Below are positions 12,079-24,900 of a stretch of DNA of 64,000 nucleotides, in pieces. The stretch is from Paramecium sonneborni (taxonomy: Eukaryota; Ciliophora; Oligohymenophorea; Peniculida; Parameciidae), in contig CAJJDN010000121.1 of the NCBI GenBank assembly GCA_905182985.1, positions 169,380-233,379 of the forward strand, given 5' to 3'. Made by a program: the position numbers and the translations under genes. The notes under the pieces are model-generated. The model searched no databases and was not told where the DNA came from. It worked only from the letters and a program-made list of their open reading frames with translations. Position 1 is the first letter of the stretch. Each line of letters opens with the position of its first letter.

Positions 12079-13009
12079 TCATTCAGTTTATGTTCCTTAT
12101 CCTCCTTCTCCTTATCCTCCTTATCCTCCTTCTCCTTATTCTCCTCCTTCTCCTTATTAACCTCCTTCTTATTACTCTTTTTATTCTTCTTATTTTTATT
12201 CCTTATTTTTTATATCTATATTTTTTACTTATTTTTCTTAATCACATATTATTGATTAACCTCCTAAATAAGTTCTATCAAAATCTTCAGGTGGTAATCT
12301 TGTTGCTGCCATTAATTTTTCTTTAACTGCTATTTCTCTTTATTAAGTTTCTTATAATCTTTCTACCAATTTTAATTCCTATGCTTCTAATTACTTTATT
12401 TAATACTCCTATTTCTCATTCTCCATTATTATTTTCTATCTCTCTCTCTCTTATTCTAATCTCACCTTTTATTATTTTTCTTATAGTTTCTCCTATATCA
12501 CTGCTTATGATAATTTCTCCTCTTCTTTCTTTAATGCTGCTTTCAATCTTAAATTTTAAGCTATTTTTGATTGCTCATCATTTGTTCTCATCAATTCAAA
12601 TTTTATAGATTTTTTCATTAATTATGCATCTTAATGTTTCATCTCTTTTACTTCTTATTTCATCTTTTTTAAATGCATTCTTTCATATTAAGTTTACTAA
12701 TATTTTGCTGGATCAATCAAAGATAGTTAATGTTATTTCTGTTCTTTCTATTTTATTTATTACACCTGAAATAATTACTTTCTACTTCTATGCAAGTCGT
12801 TAAGCATATACATCAAGTGCTAATTGTTCTGCTATTTCTACTTTTTTTGACAGTTTCTCATTTTCTTTCTTTAATTATTTGATTCTATTCTCAACATTCT
12901 AAGATTCTAATTCAAGTTATTTTTATTTCCTTTTAGCTTCATTTAAACTGAAATCTTCAGATGTTCTTACTGATTACACTGAAGAACTTTGATTTAATTT
13001 TGGCAACAT
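12079..13009 (-). CDS. Coiled-coil protein with Gly/Glu/Gln tail (299 aa)
   Basis: Two exons; intron 12748-12778 (31 nt). Almost the whole protein is predicted coiled coil by its charged heptad-like sequence (KQLKKENEKLSKKVEIAEQL; QKVRLEQERERQKIIMENEK). Near residue 220 a short non-coil motif AATRLPPEDFDRTYLGG interrupts it. The C-terminus is a low-complexity run of Gly, Glu and Gln (about 12083-12165), encoded by GGA, GAA and TAA codons. On the opposite strand this run appears as a Pro/Ser/Tyr-rich shadow. The family is unknown; a cytoskeletal or ciliary role is only a guess. The stop of the following gene lies 26 bp upstream of this start. Confidence 0.65.
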
Positions 13010-13035
13010 ATTATAATTATTTATTTATATGATAA

Positions 13036-14673
13036 TCATTAAAAGTTTTCTCTTAATCCTTAAGATTAACCTATAACTTTTCTTTTTCTTTCTTCAATTT
13101 TATCACCTTAAATTGAAGGTTTTTATTAATTATATTATTAAATTAATAATCTCGATTTTTCAATCTCTGATTTCAATTTCATCATATTCTACTCATTTGT
13201 TATCTTTGGAGCCAAATTTTCTTTATTACAATAAACAATTTATCTCTATTAAATTAATTGCGATTAAAAGCCTGAATTAAATTATTACTAAATTGGACTA
13301 GAATTCTTTTATGGTGTATATTTTTATTAATAACGTGAATTTTTTACTAAAATTATATATATCTATAATTTATACCCATTCGCGATGCTGAATGTGATTT
13401 TTCTTAATTTTCTATTTTTCCATCTGGATGAATGTAAACTTTCACTATTCTACTAGGTGTTGTTTCTCTTGAAATACCACTTTCATATTAAACTATCTTA
13501 AAATCTTGAGATGGCTTCTATTAATGATAATTAATTCTAGTTTATTAATTTACAATCTATGGTTAAATTTATATTTAATTTCTATATGGTGAAGATTGTT
13601 GAGTTTAATTAAATTAATATTGTTATTATTATTACTAAAAATAATATTAATTTTATTAAAAGTTCTGTTACTATTATTAAGATATTGGACTATATTATTA
13701 AATTGGACTATATTATTAAATTGGACTATATTATTAAATTGGACTAAAATGCTAACTTGGACTATATTGGGAAATCTTTTAATCATTTCTAAATTATTGT
13801 TATTAATAAATTAATTATTATTGTTATTGTTGTTTAATTAATTGTTACTACAATAATTGTTACTAATATTATTATTATAACTATTATTCTTAATCATTTA
13901 CAATTCTCTATTATTCTAGAAGATAATTAAATAAATTAACTGGATCTAATCTTTCATTTGGATTGAAATTAAGCATCAACATCATATTATCTGCAAATTA
14001 CCTTCCATAAATGGTTCCAATTTCATTTATTCTTTCTTAAACAAATTTTAACTATAATCCATTTTTATATAGGGAATCACTTGATTTTAATGTACCTGCT
14101 TCTAAAATTACCATTCCCAAACACCAGATGTCATTTTTATGTAATTAGTATTCTGAGATGTTTTGAGTAGGATTCACTAAGATTTCAGGAGCCAAATACT
14201 TTAATTTGCCATTAATAAATTCATCTATTGAATTCCCTCTTCCATTAATCAAATTAGAGTCTAGAATTTTAAAGCTTGAACTATTTGAATCAAAAAATAT
14301 TTCTTAAGTGCAAATGTCTTAAAAATTATTATTTATATATACCTCCATGTGATAGTCCTTTCTCTTAAAGAAAACTTAGAGCACTAACAATCCCAAGTAG
14401 TAATGCTTATAAATCTTCTTCTGGGAAGTATTTTTTGGTTCCATATCTCTCTGTTAATAAAGTGGATAAGGTTATTGAACAAATCTCAAAATAATATCTA
14501 AATTAATCTCCTTCAGGTTAACCTCCCAAAGTTTATAAAAGATGTGGATGTTGCAAACCAATTCTCCATTGATTTTTTTACATATTCTGGATTTAACCAG
14601 GTTCAGAAAGGATCTTAGAATGATGATTTAGAAAATCTGTCTTGCTATTTCCTTAACAGGGTTCGTTACCCAT
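13036..14673 (-). CDS. Protein kinase-like pseudokinase with Gln-rich repeat tail (527 aa)
   Basis: Three exons; introns 14318-14342 and 13347-13375. MGNEPC at the start suggests N-myristoylation and palmitoylation. Recognisable kinase pieces include an N-lobe helix, LQHPHLLQTLGG, FRYYFEICSITLSTLL and LGIVSALSFLQEKGLSHGD. HRD is replaced by H109-G-D111, the following LKPEN by ICTQE, DFG by D130-S-N, while YLAPE and DIWCLGMVILEAGT are kept. The ATP-binding N-lobe is short, with no glycine loop or VAIK lysine seen. Phosphotransfer is therefore unlikely and a scaffold or regulatory role is inferred. After about residue 270 comes a Gln-rich linker with a repeated SPIQQY unit (x4), then a basic tail. 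Most of the coding sequence is duplicated downstream across an N. Confidence 0.75.
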
Positions 14674-14686
14674 TTATATTTTTAAC
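13591..14686. repeat. Direct repeat of 1,096 bp, copy 1
   Basis: This stretch recurs at 14688-15783, separated by one N at 14687. I compared the copies by eye throughout and saw no difference. Copy 1 holds the start and kinase-like part of the pseudokinase gene and is continuous with its 3' end. Confidence 0.95.
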
Positions 14687-14687
14687 N
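14687..14687. other. Ambiguous base N, probable scaffold gap or join
   Basis: Single N in the middle of a perfect 1,096-bp direct repeat. This is the pattern left when two overlapping contigs are placed side by side instead of being merged. Confidence 0.9.
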
Positions 14688-15770
14688 GAAGATTGTTGAG
14701 TTTAATTAAATTAATATTGTTATTATTATTACTAAAAATAATATTAATTTTATTAAAAGTTCTGTTACTATTATTAAGATATTGGACTATATTATTAAAT
14801 TGGACTATATTATTAAATTGGACTATATTATTAAATTGGACTAAAATGCTAACTTGGACTATATTGGGAAATCTTTTAATCATTTCTAAATTATTGTTAT
14901 TAATAAATTAATTATTATTGTTATTGTTGTTTAATTAATTGTTACTACAATAATTGTTACTAATATTATTATTATAACTATTATTCTTAATCATTTACAA
15001 TTCTCTATTATTCTAGAAGATAATTAAATAAATTAACTGGATCTAATCTTTCATTTGGATTGAAATTAAGCATCAACATCATATTATCTGCAAATTACCT
15101 TCCATAAATGGTTCCAATTTCATTTATTCTTTCTTAAACAAATTTTAACTATAATCCATTTTTATATAGGGAATCACTTGATTTTAATGTACCTGCTTCT
15201 AAAATTACCATTCCCAAACACCAGATGTCATTTTTATGTAATTAGTATTCTGAGATGTTTTGAGTAGGATTCACTAAGATTTCAGGAGCCAAATACTTTA
15301 ATTTGCCATTAATAAATTCATCTATTGAATTCCCTCTTCCATTAATCAAATTAGAGTCTAGAATTTTAAAGCTTGAACTATTTGAATCAAAAAATATTTC
15401 TTAAGTGCAAATGTCTTAAAAATTATTATTTATATATACCTCCATGTGATAGTCCTTTCTCTTAAAGAAAACTTAGAGCACTAACAATCCCAAGTAGTAA
15501 TGCTTATAAATCTTCTTCTGGGAAGTATTTTTTGGTTCCATATCTCTCTGTTAATAAAGTGGATAAGGTTATTGAACAAATCTCAAAATAATATCTAAAT
15601 TAATCTCCTTCAGGTTAACCTCCCAAAGTTTATAAAAGATGTGGATGTTGCAAACCAATTCTCCATTGATTTTTTTACATATTCTGGATTTAACCAGGTT
15701 CAGAAAGGATCTTAGAATGATGATTTAGAAAATCTGTCTTGCTATTTCCTTAACAGGGTTCGTTACCCAT
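14688..15770 (-). pseudogene. Truncated second copy of the pseudokinase gene (likely assembly duplicate)
   Basis: Starts with the same ATG (15768-15770) and repeats the same exons. It is cut off at the N before the basic C-terminal tail and has no stop codon of its own. If the duplication is an artefact, this start is the true one and the gene runs once from here into the tail at 13036. If real, this is a truncated paralog without sequence divergence, which would be unusual. Confidence 0.8.
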
Positions 15771-15783
15771 TTATATTTTTAAC
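14688..15783. repeat. Direct repeat of 1,096 bp, copy 2
   Basis: Second copy of 13591-14686. It joins unique sequence only on its right side. Confidence 0.95.
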
Positions 15784-16176
15784 GAATTTTTAATTATATT
15801 CATTTTAAGGCATCAACTTATATTAAATAAAAAATTAATTCAGATTATTTTTGAATATTAAGGATACTATTTCAAAGGGATTTGATCATTATAATGTAAT
15901 AAGATAATAATTAAAGATAGAATTTTTATTCTTATCATGAAACTAGATAAATAGGATATAAATTATATAGAATTGATATTAAATCATATTTAGAAAGATA
16001 AATTGAATTCAAATATATATCAAATTGATAACATGATATCTTAAATTATTAAAAAGGATGACATGTGGAATAGAGTTTCACAATTATAAATTTATTTAAA
16101 TAAATTAATTAAAATTTTTTATAGATTACATCATGTAAAGAGTGAATTTGCGAAATCACATATTAAGTAATCATAA
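15784..16176. other. Intergenic, nothing recognised
   Basis: AT-rich, no TGA-free frame with convincing protein character, no repeat. It separates the start of the pseudokinase gene from the stop of the next minus-strand gene and should hold the pseudokinase promoter. Confidence 0.5.
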
Positions 16177-16647
16177 TCATGAAAATCGAAAAGCTGAGGT
16201 ATATGTTTTTCGATTGGTTTTTTTCGTTGAGTCCACCGAGAACCCTCTTACTCTTTTTTAACTTACTTAATCTATTCTTCTCCAGGAATCAAAATTAAGT
16301 TCTTAACACTATCTAGTACTTCTCATATCTAATTCATGTTTAATAAGAGGGATTTCTTATTTAAAATAATCTTTTTTAGCTCTTTACCACTTAGAAGTAA
16401 GACCCATACAAATGGTAGCATCATACTCTGCATTATCTCTAATCTTTCTTGTTAAAGAAATGTGATCCTAGATAAAAGTTTTGAATTATTCTTTTTGTTT
16501 TTCTCTAAGTTTATTTAGTGGTAGATCTCCCAAGACATAAGTTGTTTTATTGAGTTTAGCCTTAGGACTTACTTTAACAAACTATTCACAATATTATTTG
16601 AATGAGATGTTAGGATGCTTAGGTAATTGATTTTACTTATTAATCAT
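16177..16647 (-). CDS. Hypothetical basic protein (156 aa)
   Basis: Intronless frame from the ATG at 16645-16647 to a TGA. Mixed charged sequence with well-formed helices: SPKAKLNKTTYVLGDLPL, KQKEQFKTFIQDHISLTRKI, ATICMGLTSKWQRAKKDYF. The Arg/Lys-rich end reads RVRGFSVDSTKKTNRKTY. No domain recognised. Codon composition is like that of the neighbours. Its ATG is only 18 bp from the ATG of the divergent PAS-domain gene, so the two must share a promoter or have almost no 5' UTR. An AATCGAAAA...TTTTTCGATT inverted repeat lies in the last codons. The function is unknown. Confidence 0.6.
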
Positions 16648-16665
16648 ATTTTATTATATATCAAA
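16648..16665. promoter_or_regulatory. 18-bp divergent start-to-start spacer
   Basis: All-AT-like spacer between the ATG of the 156-aa gene (minus) and the ATG of the first PAS-domain gene (plus). Any bidirectional promoter elements must overlap the coding regions, or one of the chosen starts is too far upstream. Confidence 0.4.
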
Positions 16666-19600
16666 ATGATTATGAATAATCGACGAGTGTTTTATGATGA
16701 GTCCATTTGGGAACGATTTGAGAATAGAATAAAAACATGGACTTATGGACTAACCCATGAATTATTACAGAATCAAGTTTGTAGCCCTTTCTTGTTCAAG
16801 TTCCTAATATTGATTGAGCTCATCTAACTTGTATTTTTTGAATTGATAAATAATTTAGCTATATTATTCCATCCATCCAAACTTAGAATTTTTATTCTAA
16901 ACAGTATGGCTGGACTACTTCCGCAATGCATTACAATACTTTTAAATTAATTATATCATATTCAATGGTGGAGTGAACGTGTTGTTAATAGTAATGTACA
17001 TTGTAAGTTTTATTTTTCTATTATTTATAGGCTTTTGGAGTTCAGATATTAATGTTATAGTTGTTGATAATAATAACATTCAAATTAACATCAAATAAGA
17101 GAAAACCAAGCACCTTTCTTACATACTGTCTAAAAATATTTTCATTGTATGGATTACTTTTGAATACTATTCTGACAATCCCTATATTCAACGCCTTTAT
17201 AGCAACTATTTATTGTAATTCTAAAGCTCCATTTTCAGATGGCTTAGAATGTTATGCAGGTTTGCATTTTTTGCATATATCTTTGGCTGTATTATAATCA
17301 ATAATCATTTTAGATTATTGGTTTGATCTTATTTTTAATCAATGTACTCTATTTTGGATTACTTTATGCTGAACTCAATCCAAGTTCTCCAATTCCCTTT
17401 GCCTCTCCTCAGTCAAAAACTCCGTTGGTTAGACAATTGATTAAAATTATACTTCCACTTTATGTGACTCTTGATTTCGATGGTGAAATCTCTAAAGTTT
17501 ATATTTCTCTACTGGCAGCATTTTATTTACTATTGTTGGTCTAAAGATATCGATCACCTCCTTATTATAATAAGAGTGTTTATGGATTCATTGTAGTTTA
17601 GGAAGTTATACTATTTTGGGCTAGTTTAGTTGGTGTTATTACTGCATTTCTGGATTTGGATACTGTTGATGATATTGGGTTATTTTATATGATTTTAGGA
17701 ATGCCATTAATGTCATTAGTTTATTTCTAATTGTTAACATTTAGACAATAATAATTATTAAAAACACCTATCAAGTCATTTAAAAAAGAAACAGATATTG
17801 AAATATATATAAATCATCTCATGGATCTAATTGAAAATCGTGAAATTCTATAATCAAGAATTATTTTGGAAGGAGTATTAAAATTGCATTTAAAAAATTG
17901 TGGAAAACCAAGTGAGAATTGTGTGTGTCAATAGTTGGTGTCTGATAATTTAAAAGATGAAGAGACACCTTAAAAATTGAAAAGATGGTATTAATTAATA
18001 AAGAGTATAATATCTGATGCATTGGATAGATATCCAAAATGTCCAAGATTGCATTTGTTGAATTCATACATTCATCATGAGAAATTAAAGAATAAATTTA
18101 AAGCTTTATTTGAATTGATGATTACTGAAGAAAACAAACCTAATTTGCATGAGGAATTTAGTATTTATCGATATAAGAATTTGATTGAAGAGGAGATGAT
18201 AGAAAATGATATGAGAACATCAGAAAATAAAGGAGTAGATGTAAATATCATAGTGGTATTTTAAAATAAATTTGTAAATTTTCTAAGCAGTATAGAGAAG
18301 AGCGTAACATTACATATGGAGTTTTGGAGAGAATTATTAGAGGAGAATCCAGATATATAGAAATTGTAATCTCTTGGATCAAAAATAACAAATACAGTAG
18401 AATCTACAAGTGATTTCTATAAAAAGCTTTAGGAAATGAATTAGAATCATATAAAATGTTTATAAGTTTATGGGAACTTTTTAAAAGATATAGTGAATGA
18501 TGATGTTGAAGGGTAAAGAATTTTAGAGAAGGCAGAATATATTTAAAAGAGCACAGCAGTGAATAAATTAGGACTGGATTAAGAAAGATAGAAATATGGT
18601 GAGAATGCAAATACATGTATAATAACTTGTTCAGGGAATTATAATAATATAGGTGTAGTAACAAATGTGAATAATGAAATAACTAGAATATTGGGATTTT
18701 CTAAATCAGATATAATAGGTTAGAATGTGAATAGAATAATGCCAAAAGTATATGCAGATTAACACGATTAATTTATGAAGAATTATTTAGAAACAAGTGA
18801 TTCAAAAGTAATAGGATAAGAAAGGATTCTGTTGGCTTAAAATAAAAATAACTATTTAGTTCCATGTACATTGATGATTAAAGTGTTACCAAATTTGGAT
18901 GAAGGGATTTAAATAGTAGGATTCTTAAAGGATATAGAACCTGGGAGTTCTTATTTGAGAAGTGAATAAGATATAGATTAAGATTGGCATTTCATAATAA
19001 TAAATGTTAATAGTTAAGCCATATTAGGAATAACATAATCCTGTTATACAAGATATGGTATTCCAGCATCTTTAGTATATGGTAATTCAACTAATACAAA
19101 TGAATTTACAATTGATGCAATAGCTCCAGAATTAGTGGATATTAAAAATTAAGATGATTTAAAATCATAAGGATTGGTTACAACTATTGATACATCTTAG
19201 CTTTAATAAAACTTTCTTTTGGGAAGAGGAGAAAGTGATGAGGAAATGTCATTAGAAGAGGAGGAAAATATTTATGAACCACCATAATAAGTATCTTAAA
19301 TGTAATCTAAAATTGGAGATTCAAATTTAGGATAAATGTTGAATTAGAATCATTAATATAAAGAAACTGCTGTTGATTTATCTTAATAGGTTTAGAATTC
19401 AAAATTAGAAGAAGCTAAGAGTAAAAAGTTATAAAAGTAATAAAGATTTAAGAAATATAAAATAAAAGCTTTTATTTAAGATGAAACAGAATTTGGTGAT
19501 TAGAAAATATAAATAATAAGATTTTACGAAGTTGATGAAAATGAGGAAATAAAATAATAAAGATCAATGGAACCAGCAGCTGAAGAGGCTTAATAAAATT

Positions 19601-21935
19601 AAATGAAAACTGTAATGAAAGATGAATAATAAGTGTAAGAAGATGTGAATGCATCAGAAGGAGAATCTAATTTGTCTGGTGGATCAGTAAATGATGATAT
19701 GAGATAATTAAAAGATTTTAAGGCATTGATTTCTGAGAAAACAGAACCTAAATATATTAGAATTTTGAAAAGAACTGTTTGGTTTATTATGCTAATTCTA
19801 ATTATTTTAAGTGCATTGATATTAGGATACAGAATGACTCAAAGTTAAGATGTCTAAGAAGGAGCAGATGCTATCTATTTAGCATATTTAAGACATAATA
19901 TAATGGCAGATGTTAATTTTTATGCTAGATTACTTTAAATGTTAGGAAATAGCACATATATAGCTGAAAATCATGGTTATACTAGTACTTCTGCAGATAC
20001 TTTTATAAAAGCTAATGTAAAATAATTATAAAATAAAAATTTAGTTATCATATTTAGTAGATACTTTAAAAGTAGTATAATTTGATGTCATCAAAGCTCG
20101 TATTAAAATGGAAGCAAGAATGACTGGAACATCTAATCTTGAAACTTATTAAGTTAAGTTCTTGCTGACTTCTGGAGAAGTTAAAATGTAAATATTTATT
20201 ATTATTAACATCATTCTAGTTATGATAACATTTTTAATGATGCTCTATTTTAAATTATTACCTCAGCTTCTTCATTAAGAAATTCATCTGCAGCCTCTTT
20301 TAATGGATCTGTCACTACTGTAGATAACACATAAAAGAATTTTTATTATGTTATGACTAATGGCTTATTTGTATTAAGAAAAGGATCAGAAAATATTGCT
20401 TAAAGATTCTTTGACTTTTATTCAGATGAAATCAATAATTATTAAGTAACCTTTTTTGTTATCATGGGTGTTGGTATATTCTGTTTAGTTGTATCAGCAA
20501 TGATTCTTATTCCTATTGTATTTTAAGTACATAAAACAAATAATATGGTTATGTCTCTTTTTGGAATCATTCCTATTTAAGAAATTAAAGAATTAGCTGC
20601 AAAATGTGAAAATTATATGTAAGAATTCTTAGAAGATAAAAATGAAAAAAAAGAAATTATTGATAAAGATGATAAACCTCCTTAACCTAGTGTTTAACCT
20701 CCAGAGGTAGATAAAACATAAAATAAAGATGTTTTTGAAATGAATAATGAAGAAGAAGATAAAAGTGATAAAAAGAAATAATAACAGAATGGTTCAAATG
20801 GTAGTGGATAAAATGTATTATAGACTGGTCAACCTAATTCTAATGCTATTCATACTTCAATTACAGCTAAACCAACTGAAAATAAAGCTACTCCTTCTGC
20901 ATTTACTTAAGGAGCTACTAAAAATGATTAAAAATAATAATAATAATAAGAATAAGACAAAAAAGAGAATGAAGAAGAAATAGAGAATCTTCGTTCATAA
21001 AAATTACTCAATTCAAAAGATAATAATAAATCTGTTGTTATTGTTTAATTCTTAATCTTTGCTTTAATCTTTATAGCTTATTTCATTTTGGATATTAATT
21101 TAGAATTAATCTTTCTTGAAAATGTTCAAAAAGTATATGATCATCTTTAATTTTCATCTTAAAGACCTATTTCTATTAAATACAATGTTTATTTCACATT
21201 CGAAGAAGTTGTGACAAATTAAACTCAATTAGAAGATTCACTTGATATGAGAACAGAATTTCAAAGTAGATTGTATGATAATGAAAGAAATTTATTCTAA
21301 TCTTTGACTTTATCGTTTCCTTCTTAATTTGACTCATATTTATCCAAGTTTTAAGCTTTTACTTATAACAATTTATGTACCAACGATTTTAATATAAGTA
21401 TGATTATAATTTAACTATTAATTTATAGATAATTTTACAACTAATTAAGCTGGATGTGCTGCTGTTGACTCAGGCTTACTTACAAGTGGATTAAAAACAG
21501 CTTTTGTTTCTGTAGCTTTAAGTACTAATGATATGATCAGTTATTGGAAAAATACCCAAAGAACAAGAACTGGTAATATTATCATAATAATTAGATTTAA
21601 TTTCTACAATTAATAATTAAACTTATCATAATAAATTACATGGGTTATTATATTATATTTCACCTGCCTGTGATTACTTAACTGATTAATTCATGTCAGG
21701 AATTGCAGATTTCCTATCTTACAACAATTCAATAGAATAAATGAAGTTTAGTATCTATTTGGTTTTGATGTTTGCTGCGTTCATTTTTTGCTGGACTCCT
21801 TATTTAAATAATTTATCAAAATAAATTTGGAGAACGAAAGGTATGTTGAATATGATACCTATGGATATTATATAAAAATATCCTAACTTGAAATAACAAT
21901 TTATAGGAGGAGAAATATTATAAGCAGTCAAATGA
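16666..21935 (+). CDS. Multi-pass PAS-domain membrane protein, Tmc-like, copy A (1698 aa)
   Basis: Seven exons; introns 16996-17030, 17289-17313, 20017-20044, 20188-20219, 21398-21428 and 21573-21594. The N-terminal 350 residues hold several membrane segments (LMLQLLIIITF; LILFLINVLYFGLLYAEL). A cytosolic region leads to a PAS domain near 18610-18950 (NNEITRILGFSKSDIIGQNV, RIMPKVYADQHDQF). A long acidic, Gln-rich linker follows, then two more membrane regions near 19770-19830 and 21040-21100 and a last one near 21755 (IYLVLMFAAFIFCWTPYL). The layout matches the ciliate proteins related to Dictyostelium tiny-macrocysts (Tmc) proteins. PAS domains sense small molecules or partners; the signal here is unknown. 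A paralog follows directly. Confidence 0.8.
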
Positions 21936-21972
21936 ATATTATTATTTTATTATTATTATTTGAATTATTATT

Positions 21973-24900
21973 ATGCAAGGAATTTCAATCTTTGATGATG
22001 ATAAGTCAACAATAGATAAGATGCAAAATTCTTTCAAGAATCTCCTATTTGAGATTATTTATTACTTGATATCTGGTGAGAACTTTCCATTATTTCTTTA
22101 CATTTTCTTTGTGGTAATTGAAAGTTTCCAAGTTTTTTATTTTGCTTTTAGCGATGACGTAAATAAATTGTTAAAATTAGTTTCTTTCATTATGGAAGGT
22201 TAAATCATGGTCAGAATCATTTTAATCATTTTTTGGATACTTCATGATATCACCATATTTAAAAAATGTAGGATTTCAAAGTTTTATCCTAGTGCTTTAT
22301 ATTGTAATGGGGTTATTCTTTCTATTGATAGTGTTAATTATCTTTATAGCAATAAAAGCACAAACTACATCAGTTGGTAAATTAACTGGCCCTTTGGTTG
22401 TACTAAAAATATTTTTTGAAATTCTCAATTATATTTTCTTTATGCCAGCACTTCATTTATTTTTGACTGTGTTTTATTGTGATTCAGGAACAGGTTATCA
22501 TAAATTTTATAGTGATTAATAATGTTATACTGGTAATTATTTATTACACGCATTTTTATCAGCAATTGCTGCTTCAATCCTAATATTTGTAAGTGGATTA
22601 GTTACAATGACATTTTATGAATCAAGATTTCAACCTAATAATCCTCTCTGCAAAACTTCTGGGAGAGATGACATGAAGTTCTTAACTTTTAAGATAATAT
22701 TGGTATTGTGTTTTACTTTATTAAATGTAAGTGAGTTGAGAATTTTGGTTGTAATAATAATTACACTTTTTGCAGTAATTTAATTCTTTTCGTTCAATAA
22801 ATCAAGTGTATATTTGAACTATTATTATTCGAAAGTATTAAACTCCTAACATGCCATAATAATGTGGACGATATGCATGATAATATTTGGTATAATTGTT
22901 GAAGATACTTATTATGAAGGTGCACCATATTTATGGGTTTTTGGTAGTCCATTATTATTATTAATTGTGATGCTTAGAAAAGAATATAGATATGATATAA
23001 TGATGATAGATTCAAATAAATTTGATTCTTTAAATTAGGCTATATAATAATTATAATATTTAACTAAATTTTTAAACTATTATCATACAGATAGAAATAT
23101 AGCAACTCTTTTAGATGGTTTTGTAGAATATCATAGAACTATTTGTAAAAGAGAAGATTGTCCTTGTTAGGCTAAGAATATGGGAAATAAAAAAATAGCT
23201 AAATTTTAGAAGAATTTCAAATTATAGAATCAAGATGAGGAAATCAAAGAATAATATGTAGTATTGGTGTACATAATGGAAAGAATATTTACTTTATCAT
23301 TAACAAGGTTTCCGAATTGTACTGAATTGAGAATATCGCATTCGTTATTCTTAATGGAGAAAATGTAATCAAATTAATAAGCTTTATAAGAATTAGTAGC
23401 AGCAGAATAAGAGAAACCATATGTGGATGAATAATTTATTATATATAGATTAAAGAAATTAATAGAAGAATAAATGTTTGAGAATTCAAAATCCTCAAAA
23501 AATCCAGCAGCTGGAATTGATGCTGTTAATGAACTTACCACTGAGAATAACCTTAGAGAGATAAGAGCATAAATAGAAAAATCAGCATCTTAACATATAG
23601 AATTTTGGTCATAATTAAGTGAAGATACACCAGATTTAGGAAAATTATATGATGTTGGCACTAGAATGATGTATATAGATAAGATGTTAGAAGATTCATG
23701 GAAAAGAATTATTAAAATGAATTTAGATGTTCCACCTAATTTAATGATGATATATTCAAGATATTTAGTAGATATTTTGTATGATAAAGAATCTGCAGAA
23801 GAAGTTTTAGAAAGACTGAAAAATTTCTATTCTGTTAATATGGATAGAGGGAAAATTACAAATAATATTAATGATTTTCCAAATGAATCAACTGCATTAA
23901 TTAGTATTTCTGCTGAAGATATTACTTTTGGCAGAATCATAGGATTAAATATGTCAGCATCTAAAATGTTTGGTTATTCTAAAAGTGAATTAATTAATAG
24001 AAAAGTTAATATTCTAATGCCTAATGTTTTTGCTTAATCACATGATTAATTTATGGAAGCTTATTTATAAACATATGAAAGTAGAATTATGAATAGAGAA
24101 AGAATGATTATTGGTAAATCCAAAAATGGATATATCTTTCCATTCTTTATTTATGTTAGATATGTTCCTTCATTTATTCATGGTGCATAATTTTTTGGAG
24201 CTATGAGATAAGAAAAAGTATTTAAAAATGTAGCTTTTATGATTGTTAATGGATCAACATAAGAAATTGAAAACATTTCAGCTACATTTATTACTATGTT
24301 TCATATTGATTTAAATTATATTACTAAAAAGAAAACTAAGGTTAGTGATCTTATTCCAAACTTTTAAGAAAATATTACTGAATATCTCAACAAAACAGGA
24401 GCTGAAGCTGAAATTAATTTTAAAAATAGGGATTAGTCAGTTTAAGGTAAATTTAATATTACTGCAGGGGAAATAATGTTCAAAGATTCTAAATTATAAG
24501 GTTATATTATAAAGATTGAAAATAATAGATAAGAAAAATCTTTTCTTAATCCTAATGAATAATCTTAAATAAAAAAATAATAGTAAGTCAAATTTTATTT
24601 TTAATTTGATTTAGCCTAACATATATTTGTTGGAGAGTATACTTAAGATTAAAACTTTTAGATGTCAGCTATTTCAAGTGTTAAATAAGATGAAACATTC
24701 GATTATTCATAAAGAGAACCTATGAAAGAAGATGAAAAAACACCATCATCAAATGTGGGGGAAAAAGAAGAAAAATTAGATTTGGCTTTAGGAATTAGGA
24801 CAATGAAATATATTAATGGATAATTATTTGATATAGATGATTTTAAAAATTAGGACTCTGATGAAGATGCAGAAGAAAATGATTAAAAAAAGGGAGGAAC

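Noticed and set aside
12081..12330. Pro/Ser/Tyr-rich + strand repeat frame
   Set aside because: Antisense of the Gly/Glu/Gln-rich C-terminus of the 299-aa coiled-coil gene.
16185..16230. AATCGAAAA...TTTTTCGATT hairpin with T-run as a terminator or ncRNA
   Set aside because: Lies within the last codons of the 156-aa minus-strand gene.
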